Shown here piece by piece: positions 11,130 through 23,380 of a stretch of 64,000 nt of DNA (positions are counted from its first letter, which is position 1; each line of letters opens with the position of its first letter). The position numbers and the translations under genes are program-made. The notes beneath the pieces are model-generated. The model worked only from the letters and a program-made list of their open reading frames with translations, was not told where the DNA came from and made no database searches. This DNA comes from Hordeum vulgare subsp. vulgare (taxonomy: Eukaryota > Streptophyta > Magnoliopsida > Poales > Poaceae): contig NC_058524.1 of the NCBI RefSeq assembly GCF_904849725.1, positions 29,605,001-29,669,000 of the forward strand, in the 5' to 3' direction.

Positions 11130-12300
11130 TATCTTGTTGGAAATATGCCCTAGAGGCAATAATAAATTTGTTATTATTATATTTTCTTGTTCATAATAAT
11201 CGTTTATTATCCATGCTAGAATTGTATTGATTGGAAACTCAAATACATGTGTGGATACATAGACAACACACTGTTCCCAGTAAGCCTCTAGTTGACTAGC
11301 TCGTTGATAAAAGATGGACAAGACCCAAACTATAAACGTAGCATATGATCGTGTCAGTTTATTGCTACTGTTTTTCTGCATGTCAATGTATCTGTTCTTA
11401 TGACCATAAGATCATGCAACTCCCGGACACCGGAGGAATACCTTGTGTGCATCAAACGTCGCAACGTAACTGAGTGACTATAAAGGCGCTCTACAGGTAT
11501 CTCCAAAGGTGTCTGTTGGGTTGAGATGGATCAAGACTGGGATTTGTCACTCTCTGTGACGGAGAGGTATCTCGGGGCCCACTCGGTAATATACAACATC
11601 ACAACAAGCCTTGCAAACAATGTGACTAAGGAGTTAGTCACAGGATCTTGTATTACGAAACGAGTAGAGAGACTTGCTGGTAACGAGATTGAACTAGGTA
11701 TGGATATACAGACGATCGATTCTCGGGCAAGTAACATACCAAAGGACAAAGGGAATAGTATACGGGATTATATGAATCCTTGACATAGAGGTTCAACCGA
11801 TAGAGATCTTCATAGAATATGTACGAGCCAATATGGACATCCAGGCCCCGTTGTTGGTTATTGACCGGAGAGTGTCTCAGGTCATGTCTGCATAGTTCTC
11901 GAACCCGCACGGTCTGCACACTTAAGGTTCGGTGACGTTTCGGTATAGTTGAGTTATATGTGTTGGTGACTGAAGGTTGTTCGAAGTCCCAGATGAGATC
12001 ACGGAAGTCAAGGGGGTTTCCGGAATGGTCCGGAAACGATATTGATATATGGGAAGTCCTATTTTGGTCACTGGAAAAGTTTTGGGCTCATCGGTAGTGT
12101 ACGGGAGTGCTGGGAGGGTACCGGAGACCACCGGGAGGGGTGTGACGACCCAAAAGGGTTCATGGGCTGTGAGAGGAGGTAGACCAGCCCTTGGTGGGCT
12201 GGCCAAAGCCTCCCCTAAAGGCCAATGCGGCTGGAATAAAGAAACAAGGCAAAAAGATCAAAAGGTGGAAAGAGTTTCCAATTAGGAAGGTGTCCTAATA

Positions 12301-12332
12301 GGATTCCACCTCCCACAAGGGAGGTGGAATCC
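12301..12332. other. Perfect 14 bp hairpin upstream of the LTR TATA box
   Basis: GGATTCCACCTCCC, loop ACAA, then GGGAGGTGGAATCC. A second short stem, CTTGG/CCAAG with loop AGG, follows at 12368-12380. The 3' LTR keeps both (first hairpin 32330-32361). Similar hairpins of different sequence stand at the same place in the LTRs at 59420 and 60740. Confidence 0.85.
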
Positions 12333-12398
12333 TCCTCCTTGGTTCGGCCGAAGACCTAGGGGCTTCCCTTGGAGGCCAAGACTCCTCCCTCTCTCCTC

Positions 12399-12408
12399 CT
12401 ATATATAC
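12399..12408 (+). promoter_or_regulatory. LTR TATA box
   Basis: CTATATATAC, 67 bases after the hairpin and just before GAGGTTTAGGGC. This is the expected core promoter of the Copia transcript; the same motif occurs in the 3' LTR near 32430 and in the third copy at 62095. Confidence 0.7.
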
Positions 12409-12669
12409 TAGAGGTTTAGGGCTTTTTGAGACATAACTTTGCCACGTGCAACCCTAAACCTCTACTTCGTTGTTCTTCCTCTAGATCGGATTTCTGCGGT
12501 ACTTAGGCGAAGCCCTACAGGAATAGATCACCACCACCACCGGAGCGCCGTCACACTGCCGGGGAACTCATCTACATCCCCGTATCTCTTGCTTGATCAA
12601 GAAGGTGGAGATCGTCATCGAGCTGTACGTGTGCGGAACGTGGAGGTGCCGTCCGTTCGGCACATGATC

Positions 12670-12741
12670 GGGACGGATCGTGGGACGGATCGTGAGACGG
12701 TTCGTGGGACGGATCGTGGGACGGTTCGTGGGACGGATCGT
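12670..12741. repeat. Six 12 bp tandem repeats in the LTR
   Basis: Six units of GGGACGGATCGT, two of them with GGTTCGT and one starting GAG. A degenerate version with an indel is in the 3' LTR at about 32698-32771, and a more divergent one at about 62365-62410 in the third copy. Confidence 0.85.
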
Positions 12742-12898
12742 GAAGACGTACCACTACATCAACCGCGTTTAGTAACGCTTCCGCTTAGCGATCTACAAGG
12801 GTATGTGGATCCGATCTCCCTCTCGTAGATGATCATCACCATGATAGGTCTTCGTGCGCGTAGGAATTTTTTTGTTTCCCATGCGACGTTCCCCAACA

Positions 12899-14129
12899 GT
12901 GGCATCATGAGCTAGGTTCATGTGTAGATGATATCTCGAGTAGAACACAAAAGAGTTTCCGGGCGTTGATGCTCTTTTTGCTGCCCTCCTTAGTCTTTCC
13001 TCGATTCGGCGGTATTGTTGGATTAAAAGCGGCCCGGACCAACCTTACTCATACGCTTACGAGAGACCGGTTTGATCGACTAACATGGAACTTGTTGCAT
13101 AAAGATGACTGGCGGGTGCCTGTTTCTTCAACTTTAGTTGAATCGTATTTGACCGAGGCGGTTCTTGGATAAGGTTAAATAGCTAATTGCATATCACCGT
13201 TGTGGCTTTGCGTAAGTAAGATGCGATCATACTAGATACCCATAGCATCCACGTAAAACATGCAACAACAAATTAGAGGACGTCTACTTGTTTTTGCAGG
13301 GTATGCATGTGATGTGATATGGCCAATGACATGATATCATATATTGGATTTATGAGATGATCAAGTTGTAATAGTTAAATATTGACTTGTACGTCAATGC
13401 TATGGCAACCGACATGAGCCATAGGGTTGTATTTAAACTAACGTTTGTGCTTGCAGATGCGTTTACTATATTGCTAGGTAGTAGCTTTAGTAGTAATAGC
13501 ATAGATAGCACGACAACCTCGATGGCGGCACAATGATGGAGATCATGATGATGGAGGTCATGGTTTGGCACCGGTAACGATGAAGATCATGTCGGTGCTT
13601 TGGTGATGGAGATTAAGAAGCACAAGATCATGGCCATATCATGTCACTCATGATTTGCATGCGATGTTAATCCTTTTATGCACATTTTCTTGCTTAGAAT
13701 GACGGTAGCATTATAAGGTGATCCCTCACTAAAATTTTAAGATAAAATTGTGTTCTCCCTGACTGTGCACCGTTGTGACAGTTCGTCGTTTCAAGACACC
13801 ACGTGATGATCGTGTGTGATAGACTCAACGTTCACATACAACGGGTGCAAAACAGTTGCACACGCGGAACACTCCGCTTAAACTTTACGAGCCTAGCATG
13901 TACAGACATGGCCTCAGAACACAAGAGACCGAAAGGTCAAGCATGAATCATATAGTTGATATGATCAACATGGAGATTTTCACCATTGAAGCTAAACTCA
14001 ACTCACGTGATGATCGGACTTGAGTTAGTGGATTTGGATCATGCGCCACTCGAACGACTAGAGGGATGTCTATCTGAGTGGGAGTTCTTAAGTAATATGA
14101 TTAGTTGAACTAATCATGAATATAGTCAA
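12899..14129 (+). other. Copia 5' leader, non-coding
   Basis: Starts with the PBS-like TGGCATCATGAGC immediately after the LTR. The long untranslated leader matches the leader of the second Angela element (62568-63822) along most of its length. It has no intact ORF. Confidence 0.75.
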
Positions 14130-16699
14130 AAAGGTCTTTGCAAAATATGTTGTAGCTTGCGTTGTAGCTCTACTGTTTTAGATATGTTCCTAGAGAAAAT
14201 TTAGTTGAAAGTTGATAGTGGCAATTATGCGGACTGGGTCCGTAAACTGAGGATTGTCCTCATTGCTGCACAGAAGGCTTATGTCCTTAATGCACCGCTC
14301 GGTGTGCTGAACCTCGAGCGTCGTCTGTGGATGTTGCAAACATCTGACATACACGTTCTTTGATGACTACGTGATAGTTCAGTGCATAATGCTTAAACGG
14401 CTTAGAATTAAGGCACCGAAGACGTTTTGAACGTCACGGAATATATGAGATGTTCCAAGAGATGAAATTAGGATTTCATGCTCGTGCCCTTGTTGAGGGG
14501 TATGAGAACTCCGACAAGATTCTTTGTCTACAAAGTAAGGGAGAAAAGCTCAATCGTTGAGCATGTGCTCAGATTGTCTGAGCGCTACAATCGCTTGAAT
14601 TGAGTGGGAGTTGACCTTCCAAATGAGATAGTGATGGTTCTCCAAAGTCACTGCCACCAAGCTACTAGAGCTTCTTGATGAACTATACATATCAAGGATA
14701 GATATGATGATCCTTAAGCTATTCATGATGTTTGACATCGCGAAAGTAGGAATCAAATAGGAGCATCAATTGTTGATGGTTAGCAAAACCACTAGTTTCA
14801 AGAAGGGAAAGGATAAGAAGGGATAGTTCACGGAACGGCAAACTAGTTGTTGCTCCAGTGAAGAGACCCAAGGTTGAACCCAAGCTCGAGACTAAGTGCT
14901 TCTGTGTAATGAGGGGAACAGTCACTAAAGAGGAGCTACCCTAGACACTGGGTAGATGAGAAGGCTGGCAATGTCGACAAAAGTATATTGGATATACCTG
15001 ATATTGATGTGTACCTTACTAGTACTCCTAGTAGCACCAGGGTATTAGATACTGGTTCAGTTGCTAAGTGTTACTAACTTGAAATTATAGCTAGGGATTA
15101 AATGGATACTAGCAAGGGTGAGGTGACGATATGTGCTGGAATTAATTCTAAGGTTGATGTGATCAAACATCGCACGCTCCCTCTACCATTGGTATTGGTG
15201 TTAAACCTAAATAATTGTTATTTGGTGTTTGCGTTGAGCATGAACATGATTTGATCGTGTTTATTCCAATACGATTATTCATTTAAAGAGAATAATGGTT
15301 ATTCTATTTGCTTGAATAAATACCTTCAATGGTTTATTGAATCTCGATCGTAGTGCTACACATGTTCATAATATTGATGCCAAAAGATACAAAGTAGTAA
15401 TGATAGTACCACTTACTTGTGGCATTGCCGGTTGAGTCATGTTGGTATAAAACGCATGAAGAAACTCGATGCAGATGGCTCATTTGGACTCACTTTATTT
15501 TGGATCACTTGAGACATGCAAATCATGCCACATGGGCAAGATGACTCAAGGCCTCGTTTTTCAGTGAGATGGAACTAGAAAGTAACTTATTGGAAGAAAT
15601 ACATTTGTATGTATGCAGTCCAATGAGTGCGGAGGCACGCAGGGGATATCGTTATGTTATTACTTCACAAATGATTTAAGTAGATACTAGTGTATTTGCT
15701 TGATGAAACAAACTCTGAATTATGGAAAGGTTCAAGTAGTTTCAGAATGAAGTTGAAGATCATCGTGACAAGAGGATAACATGTCTACGATATGATCATA
15801 GAGATGAATATCTGAGTTGCGAGTTTGGTACACACTTAAGACAAATGTGAAAATTGTATCACATCTCATGCCACGTAGAACACCATAGTGTGATGGTGTG
15901 TCCGAACGTCATAGCTGCACCCTATTTGATATGGTGCATACTATTATGCCTCTTATCAAATTACCACTATCGTTTATGGGTTATGCATTAGAGACAACCA
16001 CATTCACTTTAAATAGGGCACCACGTATTTCCGTTGAGATGACACCGTATGAACTATGATTTGGAGAAACCTAAGCTGTCGTTTCTTAAAAGTTTGGGGT
16101 TGCGATGCTTATGCGGAAAAGTTTTAGCATGATAAGATCGAACCCAAAAAAGATAAATGCATCTTCATAGGACACCCAAAATAGTTGGGTATATCTCCTA
16201 TCTCAGATCCGGAAGCAAAGTGTTTGTTTCTAGAAACGGGTCCTTTCTCGAGCAAAAGTTTCTCTCGGAAGAATTGAGTGGGAGGGTGGTGGAACTTTAT
16301 GAGGTTATTGAACCGTCACTTCAACCAGTGTTTAGCAGGGCGCAGGAAGTTGTTCCTGTGGCGCCTACGCCAATTGAAGTGGAAACTGATGATAGTGATC
16401 ATTAAGCTTCGGATCAAGCCACCACAAACCTCGTAGGTCGATAAGGTCGCGTAGTGCTACAGAGTGGTACGGTAACCCTGTCTTGGAGGTCATGTTGTTG
16501 AACAACAATGAACCTACGAGCTATGGAGAAGCGATGGTGGGCCCGTATTCTGGCAAGTGGCTGGAGGCCGTTAAATCCGAGAGAGGATCCATGTATGAAA
16601 ACAAAGTGTAGACTTTGGAAGAACTACTTGATGGTCGTAAGACTATTAAGTACAGATGTATCTTTAAAAGGAAGACAGACGATGATGGTGAAAAGTCAC
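14130..16699 (+). pseudogene. Copia gag-pol, first part (gag, protease, integrase, start of RT)
   Basis: Decayed polyprotein readable in changing frames. Gag at about 14210: SGNYADWVRKLRIVLIAAQK. GAG pre-integrase motif at about 15418: LWHCRLSHVGIKRMKKLDADG. Integrase C-terminal region at 16157-16405 (KVFVSRNGSFLEQKFLSEEL, then VVELYEVIEP). Start of RT at about 16660: FKRKTDDDGEKS. Many stops and indels. The Tat element interrupts right after the last motif and the frame resumes at 29896. In an intact copy the polyprotein would supply capsid, protease, integrase and reverse transcriptase. Confidence 0.85.
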
Positions 16700-17255
16700 T
16701 GTCGTGGGTATAAGCCTGACAGTAGATGTGTAGGGTACGAATGAGATGGGCAGAGTCCTAGCTACGGCGAGGTTGTATGAGTTCAGGCCCCTCTGCGGTG
16801 GAGGTAACAGCCCTACGTCTCAGTGCTCTCGGAGCTTGTTACCGAGTGTGATATGGAGTACAAAGATTTGCTAACCCTTTTACCAGTGGGGGAGGGCGGC
16901 TTATATAGAGTGCGCTGCCCTCCACAACGGTTCTGATTCAAGGGTGGAGTAGTGGCGATTGAATGCATACGTTACAGGTAACATATGCTCTAAATGCTAG
17001 TAAATGCACCCGGAAACGTATAGCAGTTTCCCTCCAGAGAGGTTACGACGTACCGAGTGTATCCAGTCGGTAGGCCCGGTGCTCTCCGAATGTTAGTCTC
17101 CGACTGGATGATTCTGGGCCTGTTACCGACTGGATGATGGGGGCACCTTAATTCAGTCGGGGCATACTTAAGGTCTTGTCCCTTGTGTGGGGTAGTCCTT
17201 GGGTAGGACATGTAGGGCAGGCCTATGACCCTACCCTAGGACTATGACCCCATCA
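16700..17255 (-). mobile_element. 3' LTR of the Tat element
   Basis: In element orientation it runs TGATGGGGTC...CCCACGACA. A TATA motif (CTCTATATAA on the minus strand, 16901-16910) matches the one in the 5' LTR. Confidence 0.95.
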
Positions 17256-17777
17256 TTAGTCCCCGAATGGATTGGGGTTGAAACGTCGAAGCAGTGCTCG
17301 AGGTTCAGATCCGACTGGACTAGGTTCGTCTTGGGCATTGCTTGCCTCTATCCATTTTATCTCTCCTGACCAATGACCCGAGTGGAGGTGTTTTGCGAAA
17401 CAGACTGTCAGGAACCGAGTGTTTTCGCGGCATCTTTTGATGCGTCCGGTCAACTGACAGCGGCGGATTTTCCGGGATCTCAAATTTCGGGTTCCGCGCG
17501 CTTAACGGGGACGACGTCAGCGCGCTCGAGTAGCGCCTGACTCCTCGATCCTCGCGCCTTCAACTCCTCCACTGATATCGCCACGGCTGGTTGGGCAGAT
17601 AAGATTCCGGGCCCGCTCGCCAGCGACCCAGTCGGTGCTCTATTTAACTCTGGGCGACGAGACCCTCCGGTTACGCTCGCCGAATCCTTTGCTCTTGCCT
17701 GCTCCGTCTTCCTCGCCACCTCCTGCGCTCATACACCCTTCTCTTCCCCTCCTTCTCGAGAGCTCGCCGTCGCCGCC
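17256..17777 (+). promoter_or_regulatory. Spacer between 3' LTR and antisense ORF; possible promoter of that ORF
   Basis: Between the LTR and the antisense ORF start. On the plus strand TATTTAA at 17641-17647 lies about 130 bases before the ATG and is followed by a C/T-rich stretch up to the GCCGCCATG start. This could be a core promoter for plus-strand transcription, but that is inference. On the minus strand the bases next to the LTR (CGGGGACTAA) are the likely polypurine tract. Confidence 0.4.
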
Positions 17778-20700
17778 ATGACTAAAGGTCAGACCAACAA
17801 GATGGAGGCGAGGAAGAAGAAGAACAAGGCGGCGGCTGCTCAGCGGCGACAGCGGCCGTTGCCGGCGGGGTGGATCCAGGGAGACTTTCTCCCCTCCACG
17901 GTGACAGAGGGGGACCTGCTAGAGCTGGTGGAGCACGGCCTGCTCATGCATAAGTCCTGGAGGCTGCCGGCGGACGACGAGGTCGAGCCGGCGCCACGGG
18001 AGGGGGAGCGCGTCTTGTTCCTCAGCCATGTTCACAGAGGTTTTTCTCTGCCCCCGCATCCCTTCTTCAAAGGCATCATGAATCATTTTGGTGCTCAACT
18101 CCATCACTTCCCTCCGAATGCCATCGCCCACCTTTCTGCCTTCATTGTTTTGTGCGAGTGCTTTATCAGTTTCCCCCCCATTGGGGTTTATTCAAACATA
18201 TCTTCTCCGCCCGCTCCCAAACCATCAAACGTCTTAGTCAGTCGGATGACAAGACGCATCTCCTCCAGCTCTGTGGGGGTTTAGGGTTTCAGAAGAAGAG
18301 TCGGAGCAGCTACCCTGCTCTCCAGTTGAGCGAGTCGGTTAGGAACTGGCAGTCGACGTGGTTCTATTGCCAGGACATAGCCTGTCCGAACGCGTCGACT
18401 GGGCTGCCTCCGTTTAGTCTAGACCGTCCTGCTCCACCCAAGCAACTCGCCCTCTCGAAAGCCGAGAAGAACGACATCCAGCCTTTGGTCGAGGCACTCG
18501 TGGATGTTGTCAGGAGGGGGGTCACCGGTATTGACTTGCTGGAAGTCTTCATCGGTCGGTGAATCCAGCCTCTGCAGGCCCGCCACCATGCTATGTGGCA
18601 CTACGCAGGGCCCGAGGATTCCACTCGGACCAACTTGGAGGGCATACTCGAGGAGAAGGTGACCTCGTGGGTGCTCCAAATCACGGGTCCCTGTGAGAAC
18701 CCCAAAGGAGCCCGCCGAGTGACGCCTTACAGCGCGGACAACCCTCCACTGAATCAGGTGAGTAGCATTAGCCGAGTGCATTGAACTGTCTTGATTCCAG
18801 TCGTTTATTTATATCTCCGTGTGATGCTTAACGTTTCCGACTGAACCTCATGCAGGAGTGGACCAACTTGTCCTCCCCCGTCTCGAATGGGAATCCGGAG
18901 GAGGAGGAGGAAGACGGCAGCCAGGAGGGGAGCGTGGAGAGCGCCGAATACGTCTCCGACAGCGGGGAGTCGGAGGAGGAAGACAACGAGGAAGAAGAAG
19001 AGGACGAAGAGCCAGACTCGCCACCTCCGCGGCCAGAGCATCAGAGCAAGCGTCGTCATGAGCCTGCCGTCCCTTCAGCTCCTCCTGCGTCGTCGAGTGT
19101 TCCGCCTGCTCCCCCGGCGGTACCGAGTGTTCGAGGCACCAAGAGGGCCAGGGACGTAGTCGCTGAACTTGCAGGCCAGTCCTCCAGGGCGCCCAAGCCG
19201 AGTGGGCCCAAACCTCGGAAGGCTCTGCCGCGGATGAGGATGGCCATCCCCGTCACCTCCACGTAAGTGAATCTAACTTTCGGCTCTTTCTGTTGACCGA
19301 GTGAACTCATGCTTTACAAGTCGAATGGACTTCACTCGACAGGGTTGCCACTTCTGCGACCTCGCCAGCCCGCCAAGGGGACGACCCCATGGACACGGAC
19401 AACGTCGTTTCGTCCCAGCCAGGTATGTTTTGGGAGAGTCGGGTATTTTATTCCTGTAGACTGTGCCATCCTTTTCTTTTTCCGAGGCATCGTGTTATTC
19501 GGCTTGTCAGGGGCGACTTGTCTGGACGGGGACGACCAGGGGAGAGCCAACCCGGCCGTGGAGCCTGTCGTGGAGCCTGCCCTTGAGGCTGCTCCTCCTG
19601 CTGCCGCCCCTGCCGCCGACGCTCCACCGACCGAAGTGCCTCCACCGACTGAACCGGTGCCGGTGGGTGAGGAACCTACTGGGGCAAACCTTGGGATGCC
19701 CCAGGAACTTCCCACGATTCCCGGTTCGTCGAATGCTGAATTCACCATTCGGTGTGTCCCAAAGGAGCAGGTGGGAGCGGCCAAGGGGGCCATGATCTAG
19801 GCGGAGCTGATGGCCGGAGAGGCCAAGAGGGCTTATGACTCCGTTGCGGCGTTGTACCAGCGGAGCTTGGAGCTGCGCGATGACATCCGAGTAAGTAGTC
19901 TAGTAAGTACTTACTTTTCTTCTGTAACCCACTGGGTGTTGTCTGCTGTTTGCAATTGGTTCACTCCTAGTGAACCCAGTGGGTGTAGTCCCCGAGACTT
20001 CTGTCGAGTGCTTGCACCGACAGTTGTCTTTATACATTTGGTCTTTAGTTTGGTTGTGTCCGTAGAAAAGATTTCCGAGCGCGAGTACTTATTGCAGTCG
20101 GAGCGCTCTTGCGGTAAGAGTCTCCAAGAGTAAGTTGCACGCAGGTGGAGTAGTATTAGCCCCTGAGGTGTAGGTGAAAACATGCATCTCAATAGGGCGG
20201 GCCTGCTTGAGGTGCATGCCAGTGGGGTCACTCTTAGTGAACCCACTGGGTGTAGTCCCCGAGACCGCTGTCGACTGCTTGCGTCGGCAGGGGTCTGAAG
20301 AACTTAGCCTGTGAACTGATAAACTTGCTGATTACCCTTTGTTTCTTGGTGCAGAAAACTTGTGAAATGGGAACTGCTTATGAAGCCGTGAGAGCGGAGA
20401 GGAACCAGTATGCTGGTGAACTAGAAGCTGCAATGCTCGCCATGGCCGGCATGAAGGACGCGCTGGAAGTTCGAGAGAAGTCCTTGGAGGAGGCGCTGGA
20501 GGCAAACAGGGTGTTGGTGGCGGAGGTGGAGAGACTGAAGAAACAGAGGACTGAACTGCACAATCAAATGGTTGTTCGGAACAAACGATGGACAGCTCAG
20601 GAGAAGTATGTCAACGACTGGGCTGTCCAGATGATGACTCGTCTGGCTGGTAAGTCTTATGCTTTGTCGAGTGGTTGTACCGTGTGACGAACACTCGGTT

Positions 20701-21220
20701 TTTACTGTCTGTTTGCTCGTTTGGTTCAGACTTTTGCGGTGACGCCGAAGCCGAAGCGGCGGCTGTGGAGCGGTCCATGAAGGACAATGTGCCACTCGGC
20801 GAGGACGCCAACCGGGATCTGCTCCGGGCGCATATCCGCGTAGGCAAAGTGGGTCCTTTCATCACCCGACTGAAAGAGGTCATTGGCCACATTGACAAGG
20901 AGCTTTGGCCGGAAGACGAGTCGCGGCAGGAGATGGAGACTCTGTTGGGGCGACTGGAGGAGATTCCAAACCGAGTGCAATCCTGGAAGAAATCGGCAGC
21001 GCGTTGCGGTGCTGACGTTGCGCTGTCCTTGGTCCGAGTCCATTGCAAGGAGGTGCGGGAAGATAAGCTAAAAGCATTGAAGGTCGCCAACACGAAGAAG
21101 CTTCGATTCGAAGACTTCATGGAGACGTTCCTTGAGACTGCTACCCGCATCGCTGATGGAATCGACTTGGACACTTTTGTGGAGCCCTCTAGTCCTGAGG
21201 CCGGCCCAGCTGACGCGTGA
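17778..21220 (+). pseudogene. Antisense ORF of the Tat element: six exons, 'putative gypsy type transposon' protein
   Basis: On the strand opposite to gag-pol, six coding blocks join through GT-AG introns with the frame kept: 17778-18757, 18856-19262, 19343-19422, 19511-19890, 20355-20649 and 20730-21220. The first exon (GWIQGDFLPSTVTEGDLLEL, LPPHPFFKGIMNHFGAQLHH, LCECFISFPP) resembles the plant 'putative gypsy type transposon' family, as I recall PF04195. Exon 2 is very acidic (EEEEEDGS, EEDNEEEEEDEE), then proline-rich with a KRRHEP basic patch. Exons 5-6 look like coiled coil (ALEVREKSLEEALEANRVLV) and a helical domain ending FVEPSSPEAGPADA. A frameshift in a C run (about 18174-18180), TGA 18560-18562 and TAG 19798-19800 break this copy. 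Function is unknown. Antisense ORFs in this position are known from Tat/Grande elements. Confidence 0.8.
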
Positions 21221-21390
21221 TCAAACTTTATCCTCGGTATGCCGAGTGTTTACCTGTAAGATACTCTGGCCACTTCTGTTGGCCGTCATACTTTTAAATC
21301 GGTGCGGGTAATCTTGACCCGCACTGAGTCAGCTATCGTTTATGAACTTATGTTGTTGGAATGAAAACATTTAGTCTTCTATTGAAATGT

Positions 21391-23280
21391 TGTTCCGAGT
21401 GCAACACTTAGTGCGTACTCGGAGGGAGTTATTACTTAGGTGATTCATGATCACAGCTAAGTCCCCGAATGCGACGTATAGTGCACACTCGGAGGAGGTT
21501 AGTACTTAGGCGATTCAGGATCGCAACTAAGTCCCCGAGTGTGACGTATAGTGCCCACTCGGAGGAGGCTAGTACTTAGGCGATTCAGGATCACAGCTAA
21601 GTCCCCGAGTGCGACGTATAGTGCACACTCGGAGGACGTTAGTACTTAGGCGATTCAGGATCGCAGCCAAGTCCCCAAGTGTGACGTATAGTGCACACTC
21701 GGAGGAGGTTAGTACTTAGGCGATTCAGGATCGCAGCTAAGTCCCAGAGTGCGACGTATAGTGCACACTCGGAGGAGGTTAGTACTTAGGCGATTCAGGA
21801 TCGCAGCTAAGTCCCCGAGTGTGACGTATAGTGCACACTCGGAGGAGGTTAGTACTTAGGTGATTCAGGATTGCAGCTAAGTCGCCGAGTGTGATGTATA
21901 GTGCACACTCGGAGGAGGTTAGTACTTAGGCGATTCAGGATCGCAGCTAAGTCTCCGAGTGTGACGTATAGTGCACACTCGGAGGGAGTTATTACTTAGG
22001 TGATTCTTGGTCACGTCTAAGTCTCCGAGTGCGACTTGTAGTGCACACTCGGAGGAGATTAAGACTTAGGCGATTCAGGATCGCAGCTAAGTCCCCGAGC
22101 GTGACGTATAGTTCACACTCGGAGGAAGTTATTACTTAGGTGATTCTTGACCGCAGCTAAGTCTCCGAGTGCGACGTATAGTGCACACTCGGAGGAGGTT
22201 AATACTTAGGCGATTCAGGATCGCAGCTAAGTCCCCGAGTGCGACGTATAGTGCACACTCGGAGGGAGTTATTACTTAGGTGATTCTTGACCACAGCTAA
22301 GTCTCTGAGTGCGACGTATAGTGCACACTCGAAGGAGGTTAATACTTAGGCGATTCAGGATCGCAGCTAAGTCCGCGAGTGCGACTTATAGTGCACAGTC
22401 GGAGGGAGTTATTACTTAGGTGATTCGTGATCACAGCTAAGTCCCCGAATGCGATGTATAGTGCACACTCGAAGGAAGTTAATACTTAGGTGATTCTTGA
22501 TCAAAGCTAAGTCCCCGAGTGCGACGTATAGTGCACACTCGGAGGAGGTTAATATTTAGGCGATTCAGTATCGCAGCTAAGTCCCCGAATGCGACGTATA
22601 GTGCACACTCGAAGGAAGTTAACACTTAGGTGATTCTTGATCACAGCTAAGTCCCAGAGTGCGACGTATAGTGCACACTCGGAGGAGGTTAATACTTAGG
22701 CGATTCAGGATCGCAGCTAAGTCCCCGAGTGCGACGTATAGTGCACACTCGGAGGGAGTTATTACTTAGGTGATTCGTGATCACAGCTAAGTCCCCGAAT
22801 GCGACGTATAGTGCACACTCGAAGGAAGTTAATACTTAGGTGATTCTTGATCACAGCTAAGTCCCCGAGTGCGATGTATAGTTCACACTCGGAGGAAGTT
22901 ATTACTTAGGTGATTCATGATCACAGCTAAGTCTCCGAGTGCGACGTATAGTGCACACTCGGAGGAGGTTAATAGTTAGGCGATTCAGGATCGCAGCTAA
23001 GTCCCCGAGTGCGACGTATAGTGCACACTCGGAGGGAGTTATTACTTAGGTGATTCGTGATCACAGCTAAGTCCCCGAATGCGACGTATAGTGCACACTC
23101 GGAGGAGGTTAGTACTTAGGCGATTCAGGATCGCAGCTAAGTCTCCGAGTGTGACGTATAGTGCACACTCGGAGGAGATTAGTACTTAGGCGATTCAGGA
23201 TCGCAGCTAACTCCTCGAGTGTGACGTATAGTGCACACTCGGAGGAAGTGAGTACTTAGGCGATGCAGGACCGGAGCTAA
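21391..23280. repeat. Tandem array, 27 units of exactly 70 bp
   Basis: Units start at 21391 + 70n and none has an indel. The consensus begins GTCCCCGAGTGCGACGTATA, passes GTGCACACTCGGAGG and ends CAGCTAA. Each unit can fold into nested stems across the unit boundary: CACTCGG with CCGAGTG, ACTTAG with CTAAGT, and an inner GYGAT with ATCRC. Two sub-types (CGAT..ATCG and TGAT..ATCA) are mixed along the array. It lies between the integrase end and the antisense ORF end. That is the hypervariable 3' region where Tat elements are known to carry tandem repeats that can seed satellites. Confidence 0.95.
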
Positions 23281-23380
23281 GTTTTTTTTGTGTGTGTGGG
23301 AACTCTGAATCTGCACAAAACTGAATCTGCTGAATATATTATTTCTTCAAACTTGTTCGTTACACTGCTTCAGTCGACGA

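Larger units (their letters stand above)
11135..12898 (+). mobile_element. 5' LTR of the Angela-type element
   Basis: 1764 bases, TG...CA. It lacks a 76 bp segment present in the 3' LTR (around 31270-31345, containing AGCGGGATCACATCATTGGG). That segment also occurs in the Angela LTRs at 59420 and 60740, so the difference is a deletion here. Confidence 0.95.

Noticed and set aside
12439..12828. 129-codon frame in the Copia LTR
   Set aside because: Spans the 12 bp tandem repeats of the LTR; the equivalent frame is broken in the 3' LTR.
21391..23280. Repeat array as a CRISPR locus
   Set aside because: Head-to-tail 70 bp units without unique spacers, inside a plant retrotransposon.
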